DNA from: CAYJWL01 sp964373855
GTDB taxonomy: Bacteria > Patescibacteriota > Andersenbacteria > UBA10190
Direction: 5' to 3'
DNA length: 34,096 nucleotides
Assembly: GCA_964373855.1 (NCBI GenBank)
Contig: CAYJWL010000007.1
Location: 1 to 34,096, forward strand
The notes beneath the pieces were generated by a model that saw nothing but the letters and a program-made list of their open reading frames with translations, searched no databases and was not told the DNA's origin. Below, piece after piece: positions 32,274 through 34,096 of the stretch; the first letter of the stretch is position 1, and each line of letters opens with the position of its first letter. The translations under genes were made by a program, and so were the position numbers.

Positions 32274-32948
32274 TCACTCTTTGGGCCTTTGCGCCAGAAG
32301 CCTAACGGCTGTGTTTACCATTGGACTGCCATCTTCATTCATAGACCGGGCGGGGATCTCCTTTTCCTCATTGAGCGTAATAATGTGCCAGTCGGTGAAC
32401 AGCGCTTTTAGCTCGCTCTGATTTGGATAGTATCTATCTAGCTCTCGATCTCGGCGGTGGAAGTCGCCTTCGGGTGTAAACGCAATGATTGCATTCACCC
32501 CGCCGAGTTTGGTGGGCTGTTTGCTGATTTCAATGAGCCGGAGAGCTGCCTCTCGAGGCAGATGATGCAGCATAAATGAGATTACAATCACGTCATAATC
32601 CTGCTTCCACTCGAAGTCTTCTACATCGGCAGTATGGACGGTAATATTCAAATTCTTTTCTGCCGCGTACTGCCGCAGTTTTTTTATTCCTTCTGCGGAA
32701 AAATCAACGGCTGTCACTGCAAACCCTTTGTTTGCCAAGTAGATGCTGTGTCTTCCGTCTCCCGCTCCGATATCCAGAGCAGCACCGGTGCCCACTAATT
32801 CTGCTGCCTGCTCAACTATTTCTTCGGCCTTACCCTCGCGAAATATGGGCCCTTCTGATTCTTCGTATAGCTTGTCGTAATGGCGGCGGTATTCCTCCTG
32901 GTTGCGGCTGGAATCGGTCGAAAATCGAGATGGTTCTTGCTCATTCAT
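32274..32948 (-). CDS. Class I SAM-dependent methyltransferase (TehB-like)
   Basis: 225 residues from ATG 32948, which has GGAGA (32953-32957) just upstream; longer starts (TTG 33008 or an intermediate ATG) lack support. The SAM-binding motif I is ALDIGAGDGRHSIYLA, followed by VTAVDFSAEGI with the acidic ribose ligand, then TADVEDFEW and YDVIVISFMLHHLPREAA. Cores of this kind occur in TehB and related small-molecule methyltransferases; the substrate is unknown. It meets the MFS gene tail-to-tail across the family A copy, and lies just downstream of the MutY-like gene on the same strand. Confidence 0.87.
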   Translation of the reverse strand: MNEQEPSRFSTDSSRNQEEYRRHYDKLYEESEGPIFREGKAEEIVEQAAELVGTGAALDIGAGDGRHSIYLANKGFAVTAVDFSAEGIKKLRQYAAEKNLNITVHTADVEDFEWKQDYDVIVISFMLHHLPREAALRLIEISKQPTKLGGVNAIIAFTPEGDFHRRDRELDRYYPNQSELKALFTDWHIITLNEEKEIPARSMNEDGSPMVNTAVRLLAQRPKE

Positions 32949-33051
32949 GAGTTCTCCAGTTGAGAAAAGGACAAATTTTTTCTTCGGCATGCATTGGGCG
33001 TAGTTCAAGGTAGCTATATTTGCTGGCTAAGTCAAAAACGCGATCGTGTGG

Positions 33052-33873
33052 TTACAAAGTAAAATTGACTTTCGATGCTTTGATCAATTTGTCACTAAGC
33101 AAAGTATTGATAATTGCTTCTGGTGAATAATCGCGTTCACCTTTGCGCAATTCTTCCTCGAGCCAGTCGAGTATGACTATCTGTGAGAGCTTGTGTTTGG
33201 GTGCAGCTAAAAGTTTCTTCACGACTTGTGTGCGGTAGGATCGGAAGGATCCCGCGAAAGGGGATTGCTTGCTGTAATGTCTGCTTTGCTTGTTGATTGC
33301 CTTGTTCTTGAGAACAACGGCGCCGTAATCAAAGAGAGCGTAATGCCATGTGCGCGGATCTTTTTTCCAGACGGACTTTTCGGCAACCTTCATGATCTCT
33401 GTGTCTCGCACATGCCGCTCACCGGGAAAGAAAAAATGCAGATACACCCGGCGGATATTTGTGTCGATAAAAGGATGGGCGCTGTTAAAGGCAAAACAGG
33501 CCAGCGCTCCGGCGGTATAAGATCCAATGCCGGGTAGAGTTAGTAACATTTCTGGATCTTGAGGAAAGTTGCCATTATATTTTTTAACGATTGCTTTGGC
33601 AGTTTCTTTCAGAAATCGTACCCGGCGCCAGTAGCCAAGGCCTGACCATAGCCGAAGCAGCTTACCATCCGGCGCTTTGGCGAGCGATAGCACTGTCGGA
33701 AACGCTGCCAGAAATTCCTGGTATTTCGGCAGTACGCGCGCCACCTGCGTTTGCTGTAGCATAATTTCCGAAACGAGAATTTTGTACGGATCACGTGTCT
33801 TCCGCCACGGCAAATCGCGTTTGTTGTGCCTGTACCAGGAGAGAATGGTATCTTGAAAAAGATTTATTCTCAT
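33052..33873 (-). CDS. mutY: MutY-like A/G-specific adenine glycosylase without Fe-S cluster
   Basis: A base-excision glycosylase expected to remove adenine opposite 8-oxoguanine. 273 residues from ATG 33873; the upstream TTG-initiated extension is not conserved. LPWR at 21-24, the catalytic Glu36 in SEIMLQQTQV, helix-hairpin-helix LPGIGSYTAGAL (113-124), and Asp137 in FIDTNIRRV are all present. After LFDYGAVVLK, where MutY has its four-cysteine Fe-S loop, the sequence has no cysteine at all (NKAINKQSRHYSKQSPFAGSFR). The NUDIX-like C-terminal domain is also missing. Cluster-free MutY forms are known in some bacteria, so it may still work. A TACAAT with an extended TG lies at 33997-33992. Confidence 0.87.
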   Translation of the reverse strand: MRINLFQDTILSWYRHNKRDLPWRKTRDPYKILVSEIMLQQTQVARVLPKYQEFLAAFPTVLSLAKAPDGKLLRLWSGLGYWRRVRFLKETAKAIVKKYNGNFPQDPEMLLTLPGIGSYTAGALACFAFNSAHPFIDTNIRRVYLHFFFPGERHVRDTEIMKVAEKSVWKKDPRTWHYALFDYGAVVLKNKAINKQSRHYSKQSPFAGSFRSYRTQVVKKLLAAPKHKLSQIVILDWLEEELRKGERDYSPEAIINTLLSDKLIKASKVNFTL

Positions 33874-33991
33874 TCTGTAGTAAAAAGAGAAGAGAAGAGC
33901 CAAGAGTGCCAAGACCTCACTTTGCCGAGGCTGCGCGGGGCTAAGGAGAATCAAGTTGTCTTGGTGTATTTATACAACCACGCTCGAACCT

Positions 33992-33999
33992 ATTGTAGC
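33992..33999 (-). promoter_or_regulatory. Candidate promoter upstream of mutY
   Basis: On the minus strand TG C TACAAT is an extended -10; a weak TTCGTC lies 17 nt further up. The leader would be about 110 nt. Confidence 0.4.
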
Positions 34000-34030
34000 A
34001 AAACTTCTGAATTTGACGAATGCCTTCGCA

Positions 34031-34047
34031 CCGCCGCAAAGCGGCGG
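34031..34047. repeat. GC-rich hairpin near the right edge
   Basis: CCGCCGC/GCGGCGG with an AAA loop. Stem style resembles 7042-7056 and 16605-16620 (GC stems ending CGC with an NAA loop). No U-tract; the neighbouring gene is outside the window. Confidence 0.55.
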
Positions 34048-34096
34048 CTACGCCTCAAGCAAACTTTCTTTACAATTTTTGATTTGCGCGCGCCGG

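Noticed and set aside
1..34096. tRNA or rRNA genes
   Set aside because: No GGTTCGAAT-type T-arm with a matching acceptor stem, and no rRNA-like block, was seen in any gap between genes.

Overview
The window looks like a chromosome segment of a Candidate Phyla Radiation (Patescibacteria) bacterium. This is inferred from gene content and style, not from a marker tree. Supporting points are an ArgS whose HIGH motif reads TLGN, a type-2 IleS, a dimeric-type glycyl-tRNA synthetase, a MutY-like glycosylase without its iron-sulfur cysteines, a TrpR/YerC-like regulator, and large envelope proteins with DUF11-like or VCBS repeats. Stops include TGA in several genes, so the standard bacterial code applies. 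No rRNA, tRNA, CRISPR array or transposase gene was found.

Left third (1-13.5 kb): smpB (cut by the window edge, minus strand) diverges from an orphan gene whose C-terminus is a divergent cold-shock domain. argS, a single-domain remnant of a GT4 glycosyltransferase, ileS, recO, a DUF11-type membrane protein, tgt, a basic coiled-coil protein and glyS follow on the plus strand. tgt carries an in-frame insertion of a palindromic element, a relative of which lies just before the next gene.

Middle (13.6-23.7 kb): an M16 zinc peptidase and an AI-2E/PerM permease, then two minus-strand genes (a small receiver-like protein and a membrane protein), tatD, a DUF5678-like gene (minus), rarA/mgsA, a TrpR-like regulator (minus), another small receiver-like protein, and leuS. 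The small orphan genes mostly have their own promoter, leader, Shine-Dalgarno site or terminator. Many housekeeping genes instead have a -10 box placed 6-9 nt before the start codon, as expected for leaderless mRNAs.

Right third (23.7-34.1 kb): a gene-free 1.16 kb block contains two inverted copies of a roughly 137-nt cruciform element around a perfect 2 x 315-bp tandem repeat. It is followed by a giant VCBS/FN3/PKD surface protein, a sugar-nucleotide transferase, UDP-glucose dehydrogenase (minus), an MFS permease, a third cruciform copy, a TehB-like methyltransferase (minus) and the MutY-like gene (minus). The surface protein, nucleotidyltransferase and Ugd suggest an envelope-polysaccharide theme.

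The most interesting signal is non-coding. Two unrelated families of structured repeats (family A: 23705-23841, 24672-24809, 31980-32120; family B: 10704-10824, 13533-13619) keep their helices while changing the paired bases, so selection appears to act on base-pairing. I do not recognise either family.
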